Positions 29,694 to 38,413 of a stretch of 64,000 bases of DNA are shown here, in pieces. The stretch is taken from assembly GCF_001908205.1 (NCBI RefSeq), contig NZ_LGHL01000048.1, positions 62,001 through 126,000 of the forward strand. Reading direction: 5' to 3'. This DNA is from Bradyrhizobium sp. NAS80.1 (GTDB lineage: Bacteria; Pseudomonadota; Alphaproteobacteria; Rhizobiales; Xanthobacteraceae). Each line of letters begins with the position of its first letter. The stretch's first letter is position 1. The position numbers and the translations under genes are program-made. Under the pieces are notes generated by a model. It worked only from the letters and a program-made list of their open reading frames with translations, was not told the origin of the DNA and ran no database searches.

Positions 29694-31070
29694 TCAACCT
29701 ATCATGGCCGCGCGAACGTCCTTGTCTTCGAGCGTCTGGTCGAGCGTCTTCCTGGTTCGCTCGATGATGCCGTCGATGTCCGCATCCGTGCAGCACAGCG
29801 GCGGCGCATAGCCCAGCACGCCTTGCGCGAAGGCACGGATGACGAGACCGTTGTCCCAAGCGCGGTCAAAAATGCGGCGCGCCGCGTCGGCTTCCGTCGG
29901 CAGGGGCGTCTTGCGTTCCTTGTCGGTGACAAGCTCGATTGCGGCCAGCATACCGCGACCCCTGACATCGCCGACAAGCGGATGATCGGCGAGCGCGCGA
30001 AGACCCTCCATGAGCCGATGCCCGGCCTTCCGGCCGTTTTCCAGCAAGCCGTTTTCATAAAGATCAAGGCAAGCAAGTCCGACGGCCGCGCTGACGGGAT
30101 GGGCGGAATAGGTGTAACCGTGGCCCACGGCCGCCTTGCCGGCACCATCGGCAATGGTGTTGTAGACACGGTCGGACATCAGAACGGCCCCCATCGGCAC
30201 ATAACCCGAGGTCAGTCCCTTTGCCGTGGTCATGAGATCCGGCACGACGTCATCCTCTTCACAGGCGAAGAGAGGACCGACACGGCCAAAGCCGGTGATG
30301 ACCTCGTCGGCAACGAACAGAATGTCATGCTCCTTGCAAACAGCGTGCATGGCCTTCAGCCAGGACGGCGGCGGAACGAGGACGCCTCCCGAGCCCTGTA
30401 TCGGCTCGACATAGAAGGCGGCAACGCGATCCGCGCCTAGTTCGGCAACTTTCGCCCGCAGGGCCGCGACCGACGCATCGATGATAGCCTGGGGATGGGA
30501 CCCGACAGGATTGCGATAAGCATAATGCGACGGGATTTTGTGCTGCCAGTTGTATGGCACGCCGAAGCCCGCATGAAAGGCCGGCAGCGCCGTCAACCCG
30601 GCCCCTGCCGTCGACGATCCATGGTAGCCAGACTCGACGGAAATGAACTGATCCTTCTGTGGCGTACGCTTGGCATGATAATAGTACCGAATGAACCGGA
30701 TCGTGCTGTCGACGGCATCGGAGCCGCCCAAGGTGAAATAGACATGGTTCAGATCGCCAGGCGCCAATTCAGCCAGCCTTGCGGCGAGCCGGATGGCCGG
30801 GTCGGAGCCCAACCCGAAATAGCCCGTCGCATAAGGCAGTTCGCGGAGCTGCCTCGAAGCCGCTTCAACGATGCTGTCCTGTCCGTAGCCCGCATTGACA
30901 CACCACAGACCGGCGAAGCCGTCCAGCAATTGACGGCCCGAGACATCGGTCAGCGTCGCGCCCCTGCCTGACTTCAACACGCGGACGCCAGTCGCCTCGT
31001 GGCTGCGATACGATGAGACCGGATGAATCAGATGCGCGCGATCGAGTTCAATCAGCGAGTTGCTCAACAT
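29694..31070 (-). CDS. class III PLP aminotransferase (omega-amino acid:pyruvate type)
   Basis: A 458-residue fold-type I enzyme. It shows Tyr-Gly in SGYHGSSTAG (149-150), Asp255 in ADEVITGFGR and the PLP Lys284 in TTAKGLTSGYVPMGA. The start at 31070 (MLSNSLI) has GGAGGA upstream. The WCVNAGYG and YYHAKRTPQKD regions resemble omega-amino-acid:pyruvate or putrescine/beta-alanine aminotransferases. It would convert an omega-amine to a semialdehyde, which the dehydrogenase at 32238 could oxidise. It is convergent with the Lrp gene. Confidence 0.92.
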   Translation of the reverse strand: MLSNSLIELDRAHLIHPVSSYRSHEATGVRVLKSGRGATLTDVSGRQLLDGFAGLWCVNAGYGQDSIVEAASRQLRELPYATGYFGLGSDPAIRLAARLAELAPGDLNHVYFTLGGSDAVDSTIRFIRYYYHAKRTPQKDQFISVESGYHGSSTAGAGLTALPAFHAGFGVPYNWQHKIPSHYAYRNPVGSHPQAIIDASVAALRAKVAELGADRVAAFYVEPIQGSGGVLVPPPSWLKAMHAVCKEHDILFVADEVITGFGRVGPLFACEEDDVVPDLMTTAKGLTSGYVPMGAVLMSDRVYNTIADGAGKAAVGHGYTYSAHPVSAAVGLACLDLYENGLLENGRKAGHRLMEGLRALADHPLVGDVRGRGMLAAIELVTDKERKTPLPTEADAARRIFDRAWDNGLVIRAFAQGVLGYAPPLCCTDADIDGIIERTRKTLDQTLEDKDVRAAMIG

Positions 31071-31413
31071 GTTGTCCTCCAGATCAACCGCAACACTTGT
31101 GCGGCCACCCCGATGTTTTCGCAATCAACGTAGGATGACCAAGACAGCAGCTGCTCCCAGGCTGAACACGGACGAAGGACATTTTGACTGTCATTGACGA
31201 TCGGCGCCGCATCTTATGCCGGCATCGGCCTGCGCCAGTCTTTGGCGCTCACGTCGGAGGGGCCTTTTCGCACAACTCTCTGCCACAGCTCCGATCCGGT
31301 ACGACACAATCTGCTCCCAGTCACCGCGACAGCGGTGCTTTATCCGGTCGTCTGCCCGCTATGATCCCTGTCGTACCGGAGCACGGTGCGTGAGGACCGA
31401 AAAGGATCGAGCC
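31071..31413. other. intergenic region between divergent aminotransferase and HAD genes
   Basis: Contains the promoters of two divergent genes. Apart from the ribosome binding sites at either end (GGAGGA for the aminotransferase, AAAAGGATC for the HAD gene), I see no convincing gene or repeat. Confidence 0.45.
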
Positions 31414-32103
31414 ATGGCAACGTTTAGACCGAAATACATCACCTTCGACTGCTACGGCACGCTGACCAATTTCGACATGGCCGGCGCGGCAAGGAGAGTC
31501 TATGGCTCCGAGCTCTCGTCGATGGCCATGGCAAAGCTGATCAAGGATTTTTCAGCCTACCGCCTGGACGAGGTCCTCGGCGCCTGGAAGCCGTACTTCG
31601 AGGTCGTGCACAATGCGCTGGAGCGCGCGTGCAAGCGCAACGGCATCGTGTTTCGGCCGGAGCATGCTCAGCGCATCAATGAAGAGGTCCACACATGGGG
31701 TCCGCATGCCGACGTTCCGGCAGGCCTGGCCAAAGTTGCCAGGGAGATTCCGCTGGTCATCCTGTCGAATTCGATGAAGAATCTCATCATGTCGAACGTC
31801 GAAAAGCTCGGCGCTCCCTTCCACATGGTCATCACGGCGGAGGAAACCGGCGCCTACAAGCCGCACATGAAGGGTTTCGAATATATGCTGGACAAGCTGG
31901 GCTGCGGGCCGGAAGACATTACCCACGTCTCCTCCTCCTTCCGCTACGACCTGATGACGGCCTACGATCTCGGCATCAAGAGCAAGGTCTGGGTGAACCG
32001 CGGTCACGAGCCCGCGAACCCCTTCTATGAATACACCGAGGTCGCTGACATCGGAGGGCTAGCTGCGGCAGTCGGCCTCGAGCCCCTGCGCAAAAGCGCC
32101 TGA
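31414..32103 (+). CDS. HAD-superfamily hydrolase, haloacid dehalogenase type II-like
   Basis: A 229-residue HAD protein with nucleophile Asp12 in FDCYGTLTNF, motif II Ser in VILSNSMKN, motif III Lys in ETGAYKPHMKGFEY, and SSFRYDLMTAYDLGIKSKVW as motif IV. It aligns best with the L-2-haloacid dehalogenase group. However, the usual SSNAWD element is SSFRYD here, so true dehalogenation is doubtful and a phosphatase or related hydrolase is possible. The start at 31414 has AAAAGGATC upstream and is preferred over a longer frame from 31216. Confidence 0.85.
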   Translation: MATFRPKYITFDCYGTLTNFDMAGAARRVYGSELSSMAMAKLIKDFSAYRLDEVLGAWKPYFEVVHNALERACKRNGIVFRPEHAQRINEEVHTWGPHADVPAGLAKVAREIPLVILSNSMKNLIMSNVEKLGAPFHMVITAEETGAYKPHMKGFEYMLDKLGCGPEDITHVSSSFRYDLMTAYDLGIKSKVWVNRGHEPANPFYEYTEVADIGGLAAAVGLEPLRKSA

Positions 32104-32183
32104 GCGCGGTTCTTTTCGGGATCTTTCGCGACACTTCAGTTCTTGTAAAACCTCAATAGAGATCTACGCTGTAAAGGAAAAAA

Positions 32184-32208
32184 GGGGGCGGTTCAGCCGC
32201 CCCCTTTT
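32184..32208. terminator. bidirectional rho-independent terminator
   Basis: Stem GGGGGCGG/CCGCCCCC with loop TTCAG (32184-32204) is preceded by a run of A and followed by TTTTCTTG. It can end both the plus-strand HAD transcript and the minus-strand dehydrogenase transcript that converge here. Confidence 0.9.
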
Positions 32209-32237
32209 CTTGTTTCAGCTGCAGATTGGACGACCGC

Positions 32238-33695
32238 TCAGTCCAATCCGCCGACATGGAGCGCCTTGGTCTCGAGATATTCTTCGATCCCGAGCTGGGA
32301 TCCCTCCCGTCCAAGGCCCGACTGCTTGACGCCACCGAACGGCGCAACCTCAGTTGAGATCAGGCCGGTGTTCAAGCCGACCATGCCGAACTCCAGCGCC
32401 TCGGCAACACGCCATGAGCGCTTGAGGTTTTCAGTGTAGAAATAGGCGGCAAGGCCGAACGGCGTACCGTTTGCGATTGCAATCGCCTCGTCCTCGGTCT
32501 CGAACCTGAAAAGCGGAGCCACCGGCCCGAAGGTCTCCTCCGAAGCGAGCAGCATCTCAGTCGTCGCGCCGCCGAGCACGAGAGGCCGGGCATATTGCCG
32601 CCCTTCTGGCACCATTTCACTCTGCGAGATGATCTTCGCGCCCTTATCAAGGGCGTCCATGACGTGCCGCTTGATCTTCTCGATCGCCGCGCCGTTGATC
32701 ATCGGCCCGATTGCGACCCCCTCTTCGGTGCCGGCCCCGACCTTCATTTTCGCGACCTGGCTGGCGAGCTTCTGTGCAAAGGCATCGTAGATGCCTGATT
32801 GCACGAGAATGCGATTGCAGCAGACGCAGGTCTGCCCACCGTTGCGGAACTTCGACGCGATCGCGCCCTCGACGGCCCGGTCGAGATCCGCATCGTCAAA
32901 GACGATGAACGGCGCATTGCCGCCGAGCTCGAGGCTGAGCCTCTTGATGTTGTCGGCAGCGCCTCTCATCAACAAAGCGCCGACGCGGGTCGATCCGGTG
33001 AACGAGATCTTGCGGACGGTTTCGTTGGCCATCAGCTCCTGACCGATATCCGCCGGCATGCCCGTCACGATGTTGATCACGCCCGCCGGAATTCCGGCGC
33101 GCTCAGCCAGAACAGCGATGGCGAGAGCTGAAAAGGGCGTGAATTCAGACGGCTTGATGACGACTGTGCAACCCGCAGCGAGCGCTGGTGCCACCTTGCG
33201 CGTGATCATCGCATTTGGGAAATTCCAGGGTGTGATGATCCCGCAGACGCCGACCGCCTCTTTCAGAACCAGAATGCGGCGATCGACAGTGGGCGCGGGG
33301 ATCGTCGATCCGTTGATGCGGCGGGCTTCTTCCGCAAACCATTTGATGAAGGATGCCCCGTAACGGATCTCTCCGAGCGCTTCAGCAAGCGGCTTGCCCT
33401 GTTCAAGCGTCAGCAGAAGCGCCAAATCCTGCTCATGAGACCGCATGAGCTCATACCAGCGCTCCAGCAGCGCAGCACGCTCTGCATGAGCCTTTGTCTT
33501 CCAATGCTTGAACGCGGCGGCTGCGGCGTCGATTGCTGTCCTTGTCTCGTCTCGGCCCATATCGGGGATGGTGCCAAGAACTTTCTGGCTCGCAGGATCG
33601 ATCACATCAACGGTGGCTTTCGTGCTCGCATCCCGCCAATCGCCTCCGATCAGCGCTTGCTGGCGAAACAGATCCTTGTCCTTCAACGCAATCAT
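32238..33695 (-). CDS. gabD: NAD(P)-dependent succinate-semialdehyde dehydrogenase-like ALDH
   Basis: A 485-residue ALDH with GVCGIITPWNFPNAMITRK, general base Glu257 in LSLELGGNAP and nucleophile Cys290 in RNGGQTCVCCNR. The QTCVC arrangement and LEQGKPLAEALGEI are typical of succinate-semialdehyde/GabD-type enzymes. The start at 33695 (MIALKDKDLF) has AAGGAGC upstream. With the omega-aminotransferase nearby it would complete a GABA-like route to a dicarboxylate. The precise semialdehyde is inferred. Confidence 0.9.
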   Translation of the reverse strand: MIALKDKDLFRQQALIGGDWRDASTKATVDVIDPASQKVLGTIPDMGRDETRTAIDAAAAAFKHWKTKAHAERAALLERWYELMRSHEQDLALLLTLEQGKPLAEALGEIRYGASFIKWFAEEARRINGSTIPAPTVDRRILVLKEAVGVCGIITPWNFPNAMITRKVAPALAAGCTVVIKPSEFTPFSALAIAVLAERAGIPAGVINIVTGMPADIGQELMANETVRKISFTGSTRVGALLMRGAADNIKRLSLELGGNAPFIVFDDADLDRAVEGAIASKFRNGGQTCVCCNRILVQSGIYDAFAQKLASQVAKMKVGAGTEEGVAIGPMINGAAIEKIKRHVMDALDKGAKIISQSEMVPEGRQYARPLVLGGATTEMLLASEETFGPVAPLFRFETEDEAIAIANGTPFGLAAYFYTENLKRSWRVAEALEFGMVGLNTGLISTEVAPFGGVKQSGLGREGSQLGIEEYLETKALHVGGLD

Positions 33696-33904
33696 GGGCT
33701 TGCTCCTTGCCTTCGGGCCCGACCTCGCCATCACTGCCTGATTTGCGAGTGGCGAGACGAAGCCGTCTCATGCGAGCAGTACAGGACCGCACGCCGCATT
33801 TTTCATTAAGAATGAAGTGTCTGGCCGCGTTGAATCTGGTCAGGCGCGGCCCCGGAGGTCGAATATTCTGAGGGCCGCTTGATTGTGCTGCCCTCAGCAT
33901 CGTC

Positions 33905-34261
33905 TCAGTCATAATGGCAGACGTAGATCTTCCGCACGGTTTCGATCGTGCGCCAGACCCCGACGAAGCCAGGTTTCATCACAAAGCTGTCGCCGGCGCG
34001 GTACCTCCTGGTCTCGCCGCCCTTTTCCTCGATTTCGATCAGCCCCGAGAGTATGTGGCAGAACTCGAAGGTGGTGCCCTTGATGGAATGGGTCTCGCCC
34101 GGCGTTGCTTCCCAGACGCCGGTCAGCACCTTCTCGCCTTTCGAGGCGTCCTGGGCCCAGGTCTTGAACGATGGATTGCCAGAAATGAGCCGTTCCGGAG
34201 CAGGCAAGGCGTTCTTTGGAGCGAAGTCTGGATTGGTGTCGATGGTGACCAGAAGTGACAT
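33905..34261 (-). CDS. cupin-domain protein (DUF861/Cupin_3)
   Basis: A 118-residue single cupin with GVWEATPGETHSIKGTTFEF, CHILSGLIEIEEKGGE and YRAGDSFVMKPGFVGVWRTI. The first half lacks the full set of metal-binding His, as is common for the DUF861 group. Such small cupins often accompany amine-oxidising flavoenzymes, although their activity is unknown. It starts 12 bases after the GhrA-like gene. Confidence 0.88.
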   Translation of the reverse strand: MSLLVTIDTNPDFAPKNALPAPERLISGNPSFKTWAQDASKGEKVLTGVWEATPGETHSIKGTTFEFCHILSGLIEIEEKGGETRRYRAGDSFVMKPGFVGVWRTIETVRKIYVCHYD

Positions 34262-34273
34262 GCACTTTTCCTG

Positions 34274-35197
34274 TTAGTAGCCCAGTGTTCGATCGACGAG
34301 ACCTATGGGATTTCGTCCGGCGCGGTGGCGGCGGATATTCTCTATGATGGATTGTGCTGCGGTATGCGGTTGCGTCACGGACGCGATATGCGGCGTGATG
34401 ATCACCTTTGGATGCGACCAGAGTGGATGGTTTTCCGGCAGTGGCTCAGGCTCGGTGACGTCAAGCATGGCGGCTGACAGGCGCCCGCTGTCGAGCGCCT
34501 CGATGAGTGCACCGTGGTCAAGCTGCGGGCCGCGGCCGACATGCAGCAGCATCGCTCCCACCGGCAAAAGCGAGAAGAGCCTTGCGTTCAGGATGCCGCT
34601 TGTTTGCTCCGTCAGGGGAAGAAGACAGACGAGGACATCAGTTCCTTGCAGGAAATTGCCAAGCTGATCCGCGCCATGGAAACAGGTTACACCCTCGACC
34701 ACCTTCTTGCTTCGGCTCCAGGCGGCAAGGGGAAATTGAAAAGGCCTCAAGCGGTCTATCGCGGCTTGCGCCAACATGCCAAGGCCGAGGAAGCCAACAC
34801 GCCGATCAGTCGCCTGGGACGATGCTAGCGCTTGCCAAACGCCCCTTCTCTGCCGCTCCCGATAGGCCAGCATCTCGCGATGCAGCGTCAGCACCCCAAG
34901 GACGACGTATTCCTGCATCATGCGAACGATGCCGTCCTCGACCATGCGCACGAGCTTTACGTGGCCAGGTATGGTCTCCGACTTGAATCGGTCGACCCCG
35001 GCGCCGATGGAGAAGAGCACTTCCAGATTACAAAAACGCGAGAGATCGTCGGGCACGTTCCAGGTCAGGAGATACCGCACCTTTTCCGGGTCGAAACTCT
35101 CGCTGCAATGATGGAATTCCAGATCGGGGAGCTCGCGCGCAAAGACCTGACGGAAGACTGCCGCCCTCGCAGCATCGGAATTGAACAAAAATGCCAT
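34274..35197 (-). CDS. ghrA: D-2-hydroxyacid dehydrogenase, glyoxylate/hydroxypyruvate reductase A-like
   Basis: A 307-residue member of the 2-hydroxyacid dehydrogenase family. The Rossmann motif is VGFLGLGMLAQAAIDRL, the catalytic Arg is in LLHVGRGPQLD, the Glu in VTEPEPLPENHPLW and the His in ITPHIAS. Length and motif spacing fit GhrA, which reduces glyoxylate and hydroxypyruvate with NADPH. Glyoxylate is a product of glycine- or sarcosine-type oxidases, so this enzyme could dispose of the product of the DAO enzymes. That link is inferred. Confidence 0.88.
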   Translation of the reverse strand: MAFLFNSDAARAAVFRQVFARELPDLEFHHCSESFDPEKVRYLLTWNVPDDLSRFCNLEVLFSIGAGVDRFKSETIPGHVKLVRMVEDGIVRMMQEYVVLGVLTLHREMLAYRERQRRGVWQALASSQATDRRVGFLGLGMLAQAAIDRLRPFQFPLAAWSRSKKVVEGVTCFHGADQLGNFLQGTDVLVCLLPLTEQTSGILNARLFSLLPVGAMLLHVGRGPQLDHGALIEALDSGRLSAAMLDVTEPEPLPENHPLWSHPKVIITPHIASVTQPHTAAQSIIENIRRHRAGRNPIGLVDRTLGY

Positions 35198-35522
35198 CGG
35201 TGCACGCCTCTGCCTAGCTTGGCGTGTCGACGACGCCGGGAAAAGCGACTAGCCTCGCAACACTTTCTTGAGCATTCACGGCGGCTCACTCTGCCTGCGC
35301 AGTTTGCCGAACATCGAGAGGGTAGCTGCGAGCCGGAGCTTTCCCTGCCGAATTGCGCTGCAAGACAGGCCGAAGATTTCGAAAAGAAGGCCCAAACAGG
35401 GGAAACCTGCTGGGTTTCCGTGCGATAGTGCGGCGAAATACTCCCGCTGCCCTATTGTGGCGGGAGAGAAAAGGCGCGATGTGCAAGAGACTGGCATCCC
35501 GCGAAGGAACGGACGAGTTGAG

Positions 35523-36401
35523 ATGGGACGAACGGTACGCGTGAAGTCCTTTGAGCTGGCCGCGAAAGACATCAACGACGTTGATGTGACGCTGCTCCAC
35601 GCACTCTCGACCGGGGTTGGCTGGCCGCATCGCCCCAAGGATTGGGATTTCCTACGCCGCGCAGGTCATGGGATCGTAGCCGTTGATGGCATAGGACGCG
35701 TCTTCGGCAGCGCGATGTGGTTTCCACATGGCCGCGATTTCGCGACCATTGGCTTGGTGATCACATCGCCTCGAACCCAGGCTCAAGGCACCGGGCGATG
35801 GCTCATGGAGCAGGTGTTCGAGCGGTGTGGCGACCGGAATCTGACTCTCAACTCGACCGACGCGGCGTATCATCTTTATCTCTCGCTGGGCTTCACAAAG
35901 GAAGCCACCGTGTATCTGTGGCAAGGGGAGGTTGTTTCACCGCCCCCGCCGGTGCCGGTTCTGGACGGCGAATTGAGCTCGCTGTCCACCGAGAATATTG
36001 AAGCAATCGCAGCACTGGATGAACGCGCGTTCGGAACCAGCCGTCGTAGGCTGCTTGCATTGCTTTCTGAAGGCGCGTCAATCTGCGTCCTGCGCCGCGG
36101 CCGAGAGACCGTCGGTTATTCGATGAAGCGCGAATTCGGGCGCGGTCATGTAATCGGCCCCATCGTCGCCAGCAATGATTGTGACGCGATCCATCTCACG
36201 GCCGTACATCTGAAGGATCTCACCGGACGGTTCGCTCGCGTCGATACGCGGGAGCAGACGGGTCTGTTTGCGGACTTTCTTCAACAGAGCCGCCTCGGGA
36301 TGAACGACACAGTCACGACCATGTCCAAGGGACGGCGGTTCCTGAACCGAAAGGAAAACGAGCCGTGGGTCTACGGATTGGCCGGTCATGCATTGAGCTA
36401 A
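35523..36401 (+). CDS. double-domain GNAT N-acetyltransferase (paralogue of 19408-20280)
   Basis: A 292-residue protein with an N-terminal GNAT domain (LVITSPRTQAQGTGRWLMEQ, TLNSTDAAYHLYLSLGF) and a second half with YSMKREFGRGHVIGPIVASN. These landmarks match those of the GNAT at 19408 in order and spacing. The start at 35523 (MGRTVRVKSF) was chosen because residues read further upstream are not protein-like; the ribosome site is weak. It is the only plus-strand gene between the cupin/GhrA pair and TenA. The acetyl acceptor is unknown. Confidence 0.85.
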   Translation: MGRTVRVKSFELAAKDINDVDVTLLHALSTGVGWPHRPKDWDFLRRAGHGIVAVDGIGRVFGSAMWFPHGRDFATIGLVITSPRTQAQGTGRWLMEQVFERCGDRNLTLNSTDAAYHLYLSLGFTKEATVYLWQGEVVSPPPPVPVLDGELSSLSTENIEAIAALDERAFGTSRRRLLALLSEGASICVLRRGRETVGYSMKREFGRGHVIGPIVASNDCDAIHLTAVHLKDLTGRFARVDTREQTGLFADFLQQSRLGMNDTVTTMSKGRRFLNRKENEPWVYGLAGHALS

Positions 36402-36593
36402 AGCTGTGCAAGTGGCCTGATTCAACCAGGCGCCTGAGGCTAGCCTGACGGCGCTATCGTGGGCGCTTCCGGGAGCAAATCCGCTCGATGGCGCCAGACC
36501 GACTTTGGTGGCGGTGAATGTAATCGTCGCCCACCCATCGGTTGGAGATGCTCCGACAGAGCCGCTGATTGAGAGCCTGATAATTGCCGAGGG

Positions 36594-37268
36594 CTATTCA
36601 ACGGGCTGGCCCGCGCGCCAGCCCATCTCCCAGAAGTCTGCCTCGAGTCGCGTGGCTTCCTTGAAGATCGCAATCAGCTCTGCCTCGCGGGCCGGCGTGG
36701 CGTAGAGATTGGCGAGATGCTCCAGGTGCGCCCGCGCTTTCATCGCGACCTCCTGGTATGGCACGCCGGCGTACTCGGCGATCCAAACGCGATAGGGGTT
36801 TTTCGCAGCGTTCGCATCGGGGCGCGAGGCGAGCCGCATTGCGATCTCCGCGTAGCCGATCACGCAGGGGGCAAGTGCCACCTTGAGTGCCAGCAGATCA
36901 CCGCGCATTCCCGCGTCGAGAACGTAGCGTGTGTAGGCCAGCATCTCGATGGCGGGAGAGGTTTGCTCAAGGTCGCTCGCGGAAAGACCCCAACCAGCAC
37001 AGAGCTTCACATGCAGGTTCATCTCGACGTCAAGAATAGCCGAGAGGCCGGCCGCCGCTTCACGCATGTCGGCAAGTTTGGGCGACTTGTAGACCAAGAG
37101 CGCGTAAGCGCGAGCAAACTCGACAAGGAATAAATAGTCTTGAGCGAGGTAGTGACGAAACGCCGCTTCGGGAAGCGAGCCGTCCGCCAGCCCGTTCGTG
37201 AAGGGATGCTCTGTATAGTCCCGCCATTCGCCGGATGCTCCTATCTTTAGACGCTCGAAGAAACCCAC
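36594..37268 (-). CDS. tenA: TenA-family aminopyrimidine aminohydrolase-like protein
   Basis: The 224-residue all-helical protein shows the TenA pattern: HPFTNGLADGSLPEAAFRHY, LAQDYLFLVEFARAYALLV, a Cys in ALAPCVIGYAEIAMRL at the place of the thiaminase II nucleophile, and WIAEYAGVPYQE. The family hydrolyses thiamin breakdown products for salvage, though relatives act on other amines. No TPP riboswitch is visible upstream and no thi genes are adjacent, so a role on another amine in this catabolic island cannot be excluded. Confidence 0.88.
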   Translation of the reverse strand: MGFFERLKIGASGEWRDYTEHPFTNGLADGSLPEAAFRHYLAQDYLFLVEFARAYALLVYKSPKLADMREAAAGLSAILDVEMNLHVKLCAGWGLSASDLEQTSPAIEMLAYTRYVLDAGMRGDLLALKVALAPCVIGYAEIAMRLASRPDANAAKNPYRVWIAEYAGVPYQEVAMKARAHLEHLANLYATPAREAELIAIFKEATRLEADFWEMGWRAGQPVE

Positions 37269-37771
37269 GATTTTTTTCCCCGGCTTGCTTTCCCATGAAC
37301 GTCTTTGGCTCGCTACCGATAGCGTAGCGAACCGGGCGAAGGTTGATCACTACACGTCGCCGCGATCGGCCGGCACCGAAATCGCCTGCCGTTGCTCGCT
37401 AGGATTGTCGAGACCAACTTGCGTTCTCTCGTTATCACGAACAGAAGGCACATGCCCTATCCCGATCCCCAGCGTGGAGGCCGCCCCGACAACGTACTGC
37501 GTTGTGGGCTTACAGTGCGCTCGGAGGGCGGTCGCATTTGTCGCGATTTCAACGGCTTATCCGAGTGCAGGAACACGGCGTCATTTACGAGGGGAAGGTG
37601 CATGGCTGGACGCGGGATCGCGTCGAATCCCAACATGCCCCGCTCTCCATTGCGCAGGCGACGGACCAACGCAGTCAAAACCCATTGCACCGGTTCGTTG
37701 CCTTCCGGCCAAGACCACGCCGTCATCAAACCGTGATTTGACATTTCGTCATACTTTGTAAATTTCGACAA
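37269..37771. other. intergenic region without a convincing gene
   Basis: About 500 bases between tenA and the TetR gene. Overlapping short frames exist on both strands but none has a recognisable domain. The last 35 bases carry the promoter and operator-like element described separately. Confidence 0.45.
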
Positions 37772-37772
37772 A
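37738..37772 (+). promoter_or_regulatory. candidate promoter and TetR operator
   Basis: TTGACA at 37738-37743 resembles a -35 box, and an AT-rich stretch follows. The dyad TTTGT-N8-ACAAA (37755-37772) reaches the first base of the TetR start codon, a position suited to autorepression. No Shine-Dalgarno precedes the ATG, so translation may be leaderless or weak. Confidence 0.4.
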
Positions 37773-38413
37773 TGCAAGTCAGGCAGTCGCCCCAGGACCG
37801 CATTCTGGATGCCGCCATGCGCGTGTTCCGCCGCCACGGCTTTCGTCGCTCCTCGATAGAACAGGCGGCCGAAGAGGCCGGGTTGACGCGGCAGGCGCTC
37901 TATCATCACTTCGCTTCCAAGGAAGCGCTGTTTCGCGCGGGCATCGAGCGACTCTACGAGCAGGCGCTCGCCGCCGAGATCGCGGCGGCCAAGGCAGCGG
38001 AAGAAGCCGGCGCAAGCCTTTCCGATATTCTTGTCGCCGAAATCGGCGCGAGGCTTGGTGCGCTGTTCGCGGCGCTTGAGGCTTCACCGCATCTCGACGA
38101 GTTGTTCTCCGAACATCTTGCGCATGCGCGCGACCTTTATCAGGCCTATTCGGTGCGTTTTGGCGCCGAGGTTGCGTCAACGATCGCTCGCGTCCGCCGC
38201 GCACGAAAGCTTGAATTGGCCGGCGGCGTGACGGTCGAAGAGCTCGCGCGCTGCGTCGAGATGGCGATCCACGGCACCAAATCCGCTTACCCCTCGATGC
38301 AGCCGGTCGACGCATTCCTGAAACAGCTCGAAACAATGCTGCGCATGCTGATCGCGGGCGCGATGGCGCCAGTCGCAAAGAAATCCCCACGCAAAACGGG
38401 AGTTCGAAAATGA
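37772..38413 (+). CDS. TetR-family transcriptional regulator
   Basis: A 213-residue protein with the TetR HTH (RILDAAMRVFRRHGFRRSSI, EQAAEEAGLTRQALYHHFAS) at about residues 8-55 and a helical ligand-binding domain. The stop overlaps the next ATG by four bases (38410-38413), so it heads the molybdenum hydroxylase operon and probably represses it in the absence of the substrate. It begins directly after an operator-like dyad. Confidence 0.92.
   Translation: MQVRQSPQDRILDAAMRVFRRHGFRRSSIEQAAEEAGLTRQALYHHFASKEALFRAGIERLYEQALAAEIAAAKAAEEAGASLSDILVAEIGARLGALFAALEASPHLDELFSEHLAHARDLYQAYSVRFGAEVASTIARVRRARKLELAGGVTVEELARCVEMAIHGTKSAYPSMQPVDAFLKQLETMLRMLIAGAMAPVAKKSPRKTGVRK

Noticed and set aside
37269..37400. 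A TPP riboswitch upstream of tenA
   Set aside because: No THI-box sequence such as CTGAGA in a suitable fold is present upstream of the start at 37268.
37457..37909. A 150-codon minus-strand frame over the tenA-TetR gap
   Set aside because: It overlaps the TetR start and promoter on the opposite strand, and has no recognisable domain.
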